Below are positions 36,733 through 45,223 of a DNA stretch of 64,000 nt, piece by piece. Source of the stretch: Caecibacteroides pullorum (GTDB lineage Bacteria > Bacteroidota > Bacteroidia > Bacteroidales > Bacteroidaceae); NCBI RefSeq assembly GCF_019239235.1, contig NZ_JAAZTS010000014.1, positions 1-64,000 of the forward strand, read 5' to 3'. Every line of letters starts with the position of its first letter. The first letter of the stretch is position 1. Under the pieces are notes generated by a model that saw only the letters and a program-made list of their open reading frames with translations, was not told the origin of the DNA and searched no databases. The translations under genes and the position numbers were made by a program.

Positions 36733-36794
36733 GAGGAAAACAGTGTTTTCTTGGGTGTAAAGCACTGTTTTCTTCGATGGAAAGCAATGCTTTT
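36733..36794. repeat. Intergenic palindromic units downstream of pyrH
   Basis: Three degenerate units of 22-25 bases: GGAAAACAGTGTTTTC, AAAGCACTGTTTTC and AAAGCAATGCTTTTTT, each a small palindrome. The last, read on the minus strand directly after the pyrH stop, is a hairpin without a following T-run. Confidence 0.65.
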
Positions 36795-37505
36795 TTAGTT
36801 GTGTACCAATGTGCCGATGTCTTCGCCGTCGATAACCTTCTTGAGGTTGCCCACGGTATCCATATCAAAGACGATGATGGGCAGGTTGTTTTCCTTACAC
36901 ATGCACGTGGCGGTGAGGTCCATCACCTTCAGGCCGCGGCGCAGCACTTCGTCGTAAGTGATATCGTGGAATTTCGTGGCTGTCGGGTCTTTTTCAGGAT
37001 CGGCCGTATAGATGCCGTCCACGCGGGTACCTTTCAGCATGACGTCAGCTTCGATTTCAATGCCACGTAGGCTGGAACCTGTGTCGGTGGTGAAGAACGG
37101 ATTGCCCGTGCCGGCCGACATGATGACCACTTCGCCTGCTTCCATGCATTCGATGGCGCGCCATTTGTTGTAGAATTCGCCGATGGGCTCCATGCGTACG
37201 GCTGTCAGCACACGCGCCTTGACGCCTGCGGCCGTCAGTGCCGAGCTGAGCGCAAGGCTATTGATGACCGTGGCCAGCATGCCCATCTGGTCGCCTTTCA
37301 CGCGGTCGAAGCCTTTTGAGGCTCCACTTAAGCCGCGGAAGATGTTTCCGCCGCCGATGACGATGCCTATCTGTACGCCTGTGGCGTGTATTTCCTTGAT
37401 CTGTGCTGCATATTCGGCCAGACGTTTTTCGTCGATGCCATACTGCTTTTCGCCCATGAGGCTCTCGCCGCTGAGCTTCAGTAAGATTCTCTTGTATGTT
37501 GCCAT
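36795..37505 (-). CDS. pyrH: UMP kinase
   Basis: 236 residues. Amino-acid-kinase fold with [18 protein letters not shown] at the start, [11 protein letters not shown], and [12 protein letters not shown]. Phosphorylates UMP to UDP in pyrimidine synthesis. Own promoter at 37531-37561. Confidence 0.97.
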   Translation of the reverse strand: MATYKRILLKLSGESLMGEKQYGIDEKRLAEYAAQIKEIHATGVQIGIVIGGGNIFRGLSGASKGFDRVKGDQMGMLATVINSLALSSALTAAGVKARVLTAVRMEPIGEFYNKWRAIECMEAGEVVIMSAGTGNPFFTTDTGSSLRGIEIEADVMLKGTRVDGIYTADPEKDPTATKFHDITYDEVLRRGLKVMDLTATCMCKENNLPIIVFDMDTVGNLKKVIDGEDIGTLVHN

Positions 37506-37530
37506 AAATGGTTTGTTTTGAGGTTTTCGG

Positions 37531-37561
37531 CAAAGATATAAAAAGGTATTGGAGCGACAAA
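37531..37561 (-). promoter_or_regulatory. Promoter of pyrH
   Basis: On the minus strand: TTTG (37561-37558), 19-base spacer, TATCTTTG (37538-37531), about 25 bases before the pyrH ATG. Confidence 0.72.
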
Positions 37562-37743
37562 CGATAGGCGAGTTTTTCTGTCCGTTTCTTTCTGAGTCGT
37601 TGTATATGGCTTTGTGAGTTTCATCTTTCTTTTTTCGTGTTTCAGTGGCCTTATTTTGCGGTTGGGTAAGTTTTACTCACGAGGAGTAGCAGCCTCCGCT
37701 AATTTTGCGGACGATATTTGTAAACCGAAGTGTAAAAAGAGAT

Positions 37744-38826
37744 ATGAAGCAGAATTTATTTGGAAACGCATTTTTCATGGTGTGTCTGTCTGCCTTGCTG
37801 GCCGCATGTGGCAAGCAGGAGCAGCCAGTCAGGCCTCAGCCGGTCGTGCGGGTGGCCCGTGCTGAAACTATTACGAGTGAAGCTGCCCGCAGTTATACAT
37901 TTATTTCTGAGCCTGTGCGTGTCACTCAGCTCGCTTTTCGTGTAGGCGGGCCGGTGGACAACTTTACAGTGCAGGCAGGTCAGTTTTTTCGTCAAGGACA
38001 GCCGATAGCCGCTATCGATCGTCGTGATTTCCTCATACGTCGCGATCGTGCCGAAGCTCTTTGTCGTCAGGCTGAGGCTGACTATCGTCGTACAGCCAAT
38101 CTTTATGAAAAAAACAGCGTATCGGCTACTGCCTATGAGAAGGCTCGTGCTGACTACGCTCGTGCTCGTGCAGATTTCGATATGGCCGTGAACGAATTGG
38201 ATGACATGCGTCTCTTGGCTCCTTTTGATGGTTTTGTACAGCAGACGCACATCGAACGCCATCAGGAAGTGAAGCCTTCGCAGGCGGTTGTGACTTTTAT
38301 TGATCTTTCACAAGTGAAGGTCGAAGTCTATGTGCCCGAAGACATGGCTGTGGCTTTGCGGGGTGGTGTGCCCGATTCACTCGTTCATGTACATTTCGAT
38401 CGTTTGCCAGGCCGTGTCTTCACGCCCTCGGCCACGTATTTAACGCAGACAGCAGCCGACAATAATCTCTCTTATTGCCTAACGGCGCTTCTTGACAATT
38501 CAGATAACAGCTTGCTTGGAGGAATGGCAGGAAACCTCTCGGTGTCCTTACCTTCAACTTCTACTTATGTCTCTTCCTTAGCTATTCCTCAAGCGGCTGT
38601 TTGTCAAGACGATCGTTCGGATGCTTACGTTTGGACTGTAGATGCGGACGGACATGTATCCAAGTCGCTCGTGACCTTAGGGCGTTTGCTCAAAGGTAGT
38701 AAGATAGAAGTTATTTCAGGTCTTGTCGAAGGTCAGACAGTGGCTTTGACACGTCTTGCTTTCCTGTCCGAAGGTCAGACTGTCCAAGTAGAAGGATTGA
38801 CGATTGAAAAAGGAGGCCGCCCATGA
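37744..38826 (+). CDS. RND periplasmic adaptor lipoprotein (second system)
   Basis: 360 residues from MKQNLFGNAFFMV, with lipobox LAAC followed by GKQEQP; the upstream in-frame start at 37705 would precede the signal and is rejected. HlyD-type adaptor: FRVGGPVDNFTVQAGQFFRQ, a helical hairpin, LLAPFDGFVQQTHIE, and a beta-barrel. The stop overlaps the pump ATG by four bases. Codon use is noticeably less GC-rich at third positions than in the pump downstream. Works with 38823-41864 and 41900-43198. Confidence 0.9.
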   Translation: MKQNLFGNAFFMVCLSALLAACGKQEQPVRPQPVVRVARAETITSEAARSYTFISEPVRVTQLAFRVGGPVDNFTVQAGQFFRQGQPIAAIDRRDFLIRRDRAEALCRQAEADYRRTANLYEKNSVSATAYEKARADYARARADFDMAVNELDDMRLLAPFDGFVQQTHIERHQEVKPSQAVVTFIDLSQVKVEVYVPEDMAVALRGGVPDSLVHVHFDRLPGRVFTPSATYLTQTAADNNLSYCLTALLDNSDNSLLGGMAGNLSVSLPSTSTYVSSLAIPQAAVCQDDRSDAYVWTVDADGHVSKSLVTLGRLLKGSKIEVISGLVEGQTVALTRLAFLSEGQTVQVEGLTIEKGGRP

Positions 38827-41800
38827 AGACGCTTGCCAAATTCTTTCTGAAGAATTGCGCCCTGAGTTGGCTCCTGTTGGCGCTAATTCTGCTGGGCGGC
38901 GTCGTGGCCTACGTCGGCATGGGTAAGCTCGAAGATGCCCCGTTCACCATCAAACAGGCCGTGGTGACCACTACTTATCCGGGCGCATCGCCTCTCGAAG
39001 TGCAGCAGCAGGTGACGGACGTACTCGAGGAGGCTATCCAATCGCTGGGCGAACTCTATTACCTCAAGACCGAGAACCGTGCCGGCCTCTCCAAGATAAC
39101 CGTCTACGTCAAGAAGGAAATTCGCGCCGATGCCATGCAGCAGCTGTGGGACAAGCTCCGGCGCAAGGTGAGCGATGCGCAGGGTAAGCTTCCAGCTGGT
39201 GCAAGTACGTCGGTGGTTAACGATGATTTTGGCGATGTACTCGGCGTGTTTTATGGCTTGAGTAGCGCCGTGCACACCTATCGCGAACTTGAGGAGCAGG
39301 CCGAACGCCTCAAAAACGAGTTGCTGGCCGTGCCCGATGTGGCCCGCGTCGAGCTCTATGGCGTGCAAAACCGCACCATCGAGGTAGAGGCTGACCCTTC
39401 ACTGCTAGCTGCCAGCGGGCTGACGATGGCCGACATCGCCGCCGCCTTCGACCGCCAGAACCGCATCGTTGATGCCGGCGCCGTCGAGACGGCCCATAAC
39501 CGCCTGCGCATTGATGCGGCAGGAAGCTTCACGACGCCCGAAGAACTCGAGAACCTGACCGTCACCTCGCGCGACGGCTCTTATTTCCGCCTGGGTGAGC
39601 TGGCTGCTGTCAGCGAGAGCTATGTCCGTCCGGCCCGCAGCCGCATGGAGATGGACGGTCTCCCTACCATCGGCATCGCCATATCGACGGTGGCCGACGG
39701 CAACGTAGTCGACATGGCCGAACGCGTAGCCGCCCGCCTCTCGCAGCTGGAGCAGACGATGCCCGAGGGATACCGTCTCCGTACCGTCTACGACCAGGGG
39801 CATGAGTCGTCTGTTACCAACGACGGTTTTGTGCTCAACCTCATCATCTCTGTTGTGACCGTTATCGCCGTGCTGCTGTTCTTTATCGGCATGAAGAACG
39901 GAATACTGATTGGCAGCGGACTGGTCTTTTCCATTTTCGGTACCCTTATCTATATGTATGGCACGGGCATCGCCCTGCAACGCATGTCGCTGGCGGCCAT
40001 CATCATTGCCATGGGCATGCTGGTGGACAACGCCATCGTGGTCTACGACGCTACGCTGGTCAACATGCAGCGCGGCATGCGCAAGCGTACGGCCATCCTT
40101 GCCGCCGTAGGCACGACGGCTATGCCGCTGCTGGGCGCTACGCTCATTGCCGTGCTCACCTTTCTGCCTGTCTATCTGTCGCCCCACATTACGGGTGAGC
40201 TGTTGTCGTCGCTCTTCATCGTCATTGCCGTGTCACTCCTTCTGAGCTGGGTGCTGGCCGTTTCGCAAAACGTCTTCTTCGTGCAGGAATTCGTCCGTCG
40301 TCCGCGTCCCGACGAGTTGAAGGGCGAGCTCTTCCAGGGCCGCATGTACGACCGCTTCCGCCGTGCCCTGCGCTGGACCATCCGCCGCCGCTGGTTCGTA
40401 CTGGCCTCGATGGTGGTGCTGCTGGCCGCCAGCGCGTTGGGCTTCCGCTGCATTCCGCAGCAGTTCATGCCGTTGCTCGACAAGCAATACTTCTCCGTCG
40501 ACGTTTGGCTGCCCGAGGGCACCCGCGTGGAGGAGACCTCACGTCAGGCCGAAGCCCTGGCCGAGAAGCTGATGCAGCATGAGGGCGTCCGCCACGTGTC
40601 GACCTTTGTCGGCCAGACACCCCCGCGCTACTACCTGGCCAATGCTGCCTACGGACCTCAGAGCAACTACGCACAGTGTCTGGTCGAGGCCGTAAGCCCG
40701 TCTGTGGCGCGCAGCATGCAGGTGGGACTGCAAGAGGAGCTGTCGCAGACTTTCTCCGATGCCCTGATCCGCGTCAACCGCTTCGAGCTGAACAGCATTC
40801 CGCAGGCGCTCATCGAAGCCCGCTTTTGCGGTGACGATCCCCGGGTGCTCGATTCGCTGACGAGTATGGCCATCGACATCATGCGCCGCAATCCGAAGGT
40901 GATGAACGCCCGCAACGAGTGGGGTAACAAGGCCATGCTGGTGCGTGCCGCCTACGACCCCGTGAAAGCCGGCCGCCTGAACCTGGGCAAAGCCGACCTG
41001 ATGACGGCCGTGAAGAGTACCAACGACGGCACGCCGGTAGGCATCTATCGCGACGGTGACAAGCAGGTGCCTGTCCTGTTGCGTACGGTAGGCGGCGGGC
41101 AGCTGTCGCAGGCTGCACTCGAAGACCTGCCTGTGTGGAATGGACGCAACTCTGTCCCCTTGGCTCAGGTGACCGACAGCATCGGGATCGGTTGGGAATG
41201 GCCGTTGGTAAAGACCTATAACCGGCGTCTGTCTATGGCAGCACAATGCGACGTACAGCCCGGCCATACCATGAAGGAAGTACATAGTGAAATCCGTGAC
41301 GAGATAGAGCGCATCGGGCTTCCCGCCGGATACAGTTTCTTCTGGGATTCGCAGTATAAGGACCAGAAAGAGGCTATGGAGGCGCTTATCAAGTATTTCC
41401 CGCTGGCCATCGTCTTCTTGGTGCTCATACTGGTAGCCTTGTTCGGCAATTTCCGCCAGCCTTCCATTATCTTCCTCATCCTGCCTCTGTCGGTCATCGG
41501 CGTGGTCGTGGGGATGCTGGTCACAGGTTTCCAGTTCGGCTTCTTCTGCATAGCCGGATGGCTGGGCCTGCTGGGCATGATCATCAAGAACGTCATCGTG
41601 CTGCTCGACGAGGTGAACATTCAGCGGCGGGCAGGTGTCGCGCCCGGTGAGGCCATCGTTGAGGCTACCGTTTCGCGTACGAGGCCTGTACTGATGGCAG
41701 CCATTACGACCATCTTCGGCAGCATTCCCCTGCTGTTCGACGTCGTGTTCGGCGGCATGGCGGCTACGATTGTCTTCGGCCTGTCGTTTGCTACGCTGCT

Positions 41801-41864
41801 GACGCTCTTCGTAACTCCTGCCCTCTACGCCGTGTTCTATCCCGAAGCGGCAAAGAGAGCGTGA
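38823..41864 (+). CDS. RND-family efflux pump (second system, non-HAE1-like)
   Basis: 1013 residues with twelve predicted helices and two periplasmic loops. It starts MKTLAKFFLKNCALSWLLLA. TM4 carries IAMGMLVDNAIVVYDATLVN, so it has Asp-Asn where the HAE1 pump upstream in the window has Asp-Asp. The late GLLGMIIKNVIVLLDEVN also has a different pattern from AcrB. This is a separate RND subfamily, probably of different substrate range. Its operon partners are the lipoprotein adaptor and TolC-like channel, and a LytS-type kinase follows. Confidence 0.92.
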   Translation: MKTLAKFFLKNCALSWLLLALILLGGVVAYVGMGKLEDAPFTIKQAVVTTTYPGASPLEVQQQVTDVLEEAIQSLGELYYLKTENRAGLSKITVYVKKEIRADAMQQLWDKLRRKVSDAQGKLPAGASTSVVNDDFGDVLGVFYGLSSAVHTYRELEEQAERLKNELLAVPDVARVELYGVQNRTIEVEADPSLLAASGLTMADIAAAFDRQNRIVDAGAVETAHNRLRIDAAGSFTTPEELENLTVTSRDGSYFRLGELAAVSESYVRPARSRMEMDGLPTIGIAISTVADGNVVDMAERVAARLSQLEQTMPEGYRLRTVYDQGHESSVTNDGFVLNLIISVVTVIAVLLFFIGMKNGILIGSGLVFSIFGTLIYMYGTGIALQRMSLAAIIIAMGMLVDNAIVVYDATLVNMQRGMRKRTAILAAVGTTAMPLLGATLIAVLTFLPVYLSPHITGELLSSLFIVIAVSLLLSWVLAVSQNVFFVQEFVRRPRPDELKGELFQGRMYDRFRRALRWTIRRRWFVLASMVVLLAASALGFRCIPQQFMPLLDKQYFSVDVWLPEGTRVEETSRQAEALAEKLMQHEGVRHVSTFVGQTPPRYYLANAAYGPQSNYAQCLVEAVSPSVARSMQVGLQEELSQTFSDALIRVNRFELNSIPQALIEARFCGDDPRVLDSLTSMAIDIMRRNPKVMNARNEWGNKAMLVRAAYDPVKAGRLNLGKADLMTAVKSTNDGTPVGIYRDGDKQVPVLLRTVGGGQLSQAALEDLPVWNGRNSVPLAQVTDSIGIGWEWPLVKTYNRRLSMAAQCDVQPGHTMKEVHSEIRDEIERIGLPAGYSFFWDSQYKDQKEAMEALIKYFPLAIVFLVLILVALFGNFRQPSIIFLILPLSVIGVVVGMLVTGFQFGFFCIAGWLGLLGMIIKNVIVLLDEVNIQRRAGVAPGEAIVEATVSRTRPVLMAAITTIFGSIPLLFDVVFGGMAATIVFGLSFATLLTLFVTPALYAVFYPEAAKRA

Positions 41865-41899
41865 ACACTGTCCATTCAATGAAATAAAAACGAAAAGAC

Positions 41900-43198
41900 A
41901 TGAAACAACTATATCTCATTATGACGGCCTCTGCACTCCTGACGGCCGCATCGGGACGGGCACAGGACAACCCGCTGCTCGACGCCTATCGCGCACAGGT
42001 AGAGGCCTATAGCCCCGACCTGCGTGCTGCCGAATATGCGGCAGGCGCGAGCGGGGAAGCAAGACAATCGGCACGGGCCGACTTCCTCCCCAAGCTTTCG
42101 GGCGGAGCCAACTTCAACTATACGGGCCATCCGTTGCGTAAGGACATTGCTTTGCCTGGCACGGATGACGTTTACACCTTCGAGGGACGCAATACGAAAT
42201 ACGGCGCTTCGGTCAGCCTGGCGCAACCGCTTTATGCGGGCGGTGCGCTTCGGGCGGGCTATGACAAGGCGCAGGCCGAGGACGAGATGGCCCGTCAGGA
42301 AATCAGACGTGTGACGAATGACCTTCGCCACGAAGCCGATGTCCGTTATTGGAACCACGTGGCTCAGTGCGAATTGGTCAGCGTGGCCGACGGTTACCGC
42401 CAGTCGGTGGGCCGGCTGGTGGAAGTCGTCCGCCAGCGGGTGGAGGCGGAATATACCGACCGCAACGACCTGCTCATGGCCGAAGTGCGACTGAACGATG
42501 CCGATTATCAGGTGCAACGCGCTCGCAATGATGCCGAAGTGGCCCGCCTGTCGCTCAATGCGTTGGCCGGCATCCCTTCCGATCAGCACATTGCCACCGA
42601 TACGCTGGTAGTGCCCCTCACCGTCGTCCAGCCCTTGACTGATGAGGTGGACGACCTGCTGATGCGCCGCCCCGAGATGGGAATGGCCGAAAGCAATGTA
42701 CGCGTACAGCAGTCGGCTGCCCGCCAGGCCAACGCCCGCTATCTGCCTACGCTTTCCATCGGCGTGGACGGCAGCTACTCGTCGCCCGGCTATGACTTCC
42801 GTGCCGACCTCGATCCCAATTATGCCATCTATGCCAAGCTCAGCGTACCCATCTTCGAGTGGGGCAAACGCCGTCGCACGAAGAACATGGGGCGCTATCA
42901 GGTAGATATTGCCCGCGAACGGTGTACACAGGTGGGCGATGGCCTGCGGCTGGAAGTGGAGACGGCTCAGTGCAACTATGCACAGGCCGTGGAGCAGGTG
43001 CGGCTTACCGAAAGTTCGTTGCGCAAGGCGGCCGAGAGCGAGGAGCTGGCCATGGACAAATACCGTGAGGGAAGCATTTCGATTGTCGAGGTCATCAATG
43101 CGCAGCTTTTCCATCTGGAAGCCCGCCAGAACCATATCCGTTCGAAGCTGAATGCCTGCGTGGCAAAAAGTGCCTTGCAGAGGGCTTGCGGCGAATGA
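41900..43198 (+). CDS. TolC-family outer-membrane efflux channel (second system)
   Basis: 432 residues with a signal peptide (MKQLYLIMTASALLTAASG, cut near GRAQD). OEP-type helices: LVEVVRQRVEAEYTDRNDLL; LRKAAESEELAMDKYREGSI. It lies 35 bases after the pump gene. Completes an adaptor-pump-channel operon. Confidence 0.92.
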   Translation: MKQLYLIMTASALLTAASGRAQDNPLLDAYRAQVEAYSPDLRAAEYAAGASGEARQSARADFLPKLSGGANFNYTGHPLRKDIALPGTDDVYTFEGRNTKYGASVSLAQPLYAGGALRAGYDKAQAEDEMARQEIRRVTNDLRHEADVRYWNHVAQCELVSVADGYRQSVGRLVEVVRQRVEAEYTDRNDLLMAEVRLNDADYQVQRARNDAEVARLSLNALAGIPSDQHIATDTLVVPLTVVQPLTDEVDDLLMRRPEMGMAESNVRVQQSAARQANARYLPTLSIGVDGSYSSPGYDFRADLDPNYAIYAKLSVPIFEWGKRRRTKNMGRYQVDIARERCTQVGDGLRLEVETAQCNYAQAVEQVRLTESSLRKAAESEELAMDKYREGSISIVEVINAQLFHLEARQNHIRSKLNACVAKSALQRACGE

Positions 43199-43228
43199 TA
43201 AATTCTGTATCTTTGTGGAAGTACAGCG

Positions 43229-43310
43229 TAAAGCATTGCTTTGTCGTCTTTAAAACATCGTTTTACGGAGGCGAAAGCACTGCTTTGTCGATGACAAGCC
43301 ATCGCCTTGT
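43229..43310. repeat. Intergenic palindromic units between channel and kinase genes
   Basis: Four degenerate units of about 22-23 bases: AAAGCATTGCTTTGTCG, AAAACATCGTTTTACGG, AAAGCACTGCTTTGTCG, AAGCCATCGCCTTG. Same style as 36733-36794 and 59175-59275. Confidence 0.7.
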
Positions 43311-43357
43311 ATCCGATAAAGGGAAAGGATTTAGGAATATAGCTGATTTTTAATGTT

Positions 43358-44410
43358 ATGCAACCGAACAGCCGACAATACCTTGGGGACATCCTGCTCT
43401 ACTCGGGGCTGGGATGTTTCTCCTATTTCTTCCTGGTACGCTTTGCCGATATTCCCTTGCGCTATCAGGACCGCCTGCTCACGCCCGAAGCCTTCGTGGC
43501 CGTGATGCTCCTGTTCAACGGCGTGGGGCTGGGCATGCGCTACATTCAGTTGAGGCTTCGGCGCAGCTATCCGACGTTCCTCGGCAGCCGTCGGCAGATG
43601 GTACTATTCTTTGTCTTGTCGGGCGCCTTTCTTTTCCTGCTCAATTACCTGTTGCTGGTATCTGTAAAGCTCTTGCTTGACATGCCGCATCCTTTCCAGC
43701 TGGTTTATAAGGGGACGCGTCTGCTGCTCATCACGTGGTTGACGGAGCTAGTCATTGTCAGCCAGTCGGTCAGCAACCGCTTCTACAAAGACCTGCTTGC
43801 CGCCTACCGCCGTACGCGCCAGCTGGAAGAAACAGCCTTGCGGGCCCGCTACATGGCCTTGCAGACCCAGCTCAATCCGCACTTTCTGTTCAACAGCCTC
43901 AATACGCTGGTGGCTGAGATTGAATACAATCCGCAGGGAGCCGTCAGCTTTACGCGCAACCTTTCCGATGTCTACCGTTACATCCTGGCCTGTCAGGACA
44001 AGCGGCTGGTGGGCTTGCGCGAGGAGACGGAATTTGTCGATACCTACGTGGAGCTTCATCGGGTGCGTCTGGGCGATTGTCTGACGGTAGCTTGGCAAGT
44101 GGATGAGGCTGTGCGCGAGGATGCGCAGCTGCCTCCGCTCACCCTGCAGGTGCTGGTGGAGAACATCGTGAAGCACAACGTCATCAGCCCTTCACGACCG
44201 ATGGCGGTGGAAGTGGAGGTCGTGTCGGACGAGGAAGGATTCCCTTGGCTGCGTGTGTCCAATCCTTTGCGTCCCAAGCTGGGAGCCGTTTCGGGCGGGC
44301 ATGGGCTGGACAACCTGACGCAACGCTATCGCCTGCTTTGCGGCAAGGAGATTCGTGTGCAGAAGGGAGAAGATTGTTTTACTGTAAAAGTTCCGTTGTT
44401 GTATGAATGA
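43358..44410 (+). CDS. LytS/YehU-type sensor histidine kinase
   Basis: 350 residues: about four N-terminal membrane helices (FFVLSGAFLFLLNYLLLVSV among them), then a His_kinase (PF06580-type) domain with the phospho-acceptor His in LQTQLNPHFLFNSLNTL (about residue 173) and an ATPase region with VENIVKHNVI and GGHGLDNL. No large extracellular sensor. Overlaps the response-regulator start by eight bases, so it was a translationally coupled two-component pair. Its partner is now broken, leaving the kinase an orphan at this locus. Proximity to the second RND operon suggests the pair once controlled that pump (inference). Confidence 0.9.
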   Translation: MQPNSRQYLGDILLYSGLGCFSYFFLVRFADIPLRYQDRLLTPEAFVAVMLLFNGVGLGMRYIQLRLRRSYPTFLGSRRQMVLFFVLSGAFLFLLNYLLLVSVKLLLDMPHPFQLVYKGTRLLLITWLTELVIVSQSVSNRFYKDLLAAYRRTRQLEETALRARYMALQTQLNPHFLFNSLNTLVAEIEYNPQGAVSFTRNLSDVYRYILACQDKRLVGLREETEFVDTYVELHRVRLGDCLTVAWQVDEAVREDAQLPPLTLQVLVENIVKHNVISPSRPMAVEVEVVSDEEGFPWLRVSNPLRPKLGAVSGGHGLDNLTQRYRLLCGKEIRVQKGEDCFTVKVPLLYE

Positions 44411-45216
44411 TGTTCAGACAGACGCCTGGAGCGGAAAGAAGATACGGGCCGCCATCATCGAAGACGAGTTGCCTGCCGCCCGCCTGTTGCAGGGGATGCT
44501 GGCCGAGTTGCGCCCCCCAGTGGGATATCCTGCTCCTGCCGGGTACGGTAGAGGAGGCCGTACAATGGTTTGCCACCCATCCGCATCCCGACATCCTTTT
44601 TCTCGACATTCAGCTGGCCGACGGCCTCTCGTTCTACTTCATCGAGCAGGCCCGCCCCGAGAGCATGATTGTTTTTACTACTGCCTACGACGAATATGCC
44701 GTCCGTGCCTTTACCGTCAACAGCATCGATTATCTGCTGAAGCCTGTCCGTCGTGAGCGCCTGGCCGATTCGCTTGAGAAGTTCGAACGCCTGACCGCTC
44801 CCCGCATTCGTGAACAGAATGAGCGGATGGATATGTAGGAGCTGCTTCGGATGCTGGCCGACCGCAACGCCTGTCCTTATCGAAAGCGTTTCCTCGTCAA
44901 CGGTGCACGGAGTCTCTATACCTTGGCTGTGGATGACGTGTGCTACTTCTATTCGGAAGAGAAAGTGACCTTTGCCGTGACGGCCGACCGCCGCACACAC
45001 ATCATCGACCTGCCGCTCACGAAGCTGGAAGAACAGCTCGACCCGCGTCGCTTCTTTCGTGTCAGCCGCCAGTTCATCCTTTCGGCCGATTGTATCCGCG
45101 ACATCGAGCCTTACTTCAACGGCAAGATGGTCGTGCACGTCACGCCTCCCTTCGACGGCAGCGTTCAGGTGAGCCGCGAACGGGTGGCGGCGCTGAAGGT
45201 GTGGCTCAACAGTTGA
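44403..45216 (+). pseudogene. LytTR-family response regulator, frameshifted and with an in-frame stop
   Basis: Starts MNDVQTDAWSGKKIRAAIIE with receiver residues EDE. The frame breaks at a run of six C (44513-44518); with five C it would continue WDILLLPGTVEEAVQWF and on through the receiver domain (Asp in ILFLDIQLADG, Lys in DYLLKPVRRE). A TAG at 44836-44838 then interrupts the linker, after which the same frame gives a full LytTR DNA-binding domain (KRFLVNGARSLYTLAVDDV to AALKVWLNS). Two independent lesions point to a real pseudogene; sequencing error at the C-run could explain only the first. In-frame ATG at 44851 could still express the LytTR domain alone. Confidence 0.85.
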
Positions 45217-45223
45217 TTTCTTT

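Noticed and set aside
40539-41879. 446-codon minus-strand frame opposite the second RND pump
   Set aside because: Antisense shadow of a GC-rich gene with strong third-position bias; rich in Arg, His and Gln, no domain.
41909-43135. 408-codon minus-strand frame opposite the TolC-like gene
   Set aside because: Antisense shadow of the well-supported outer-membrane channel gene.
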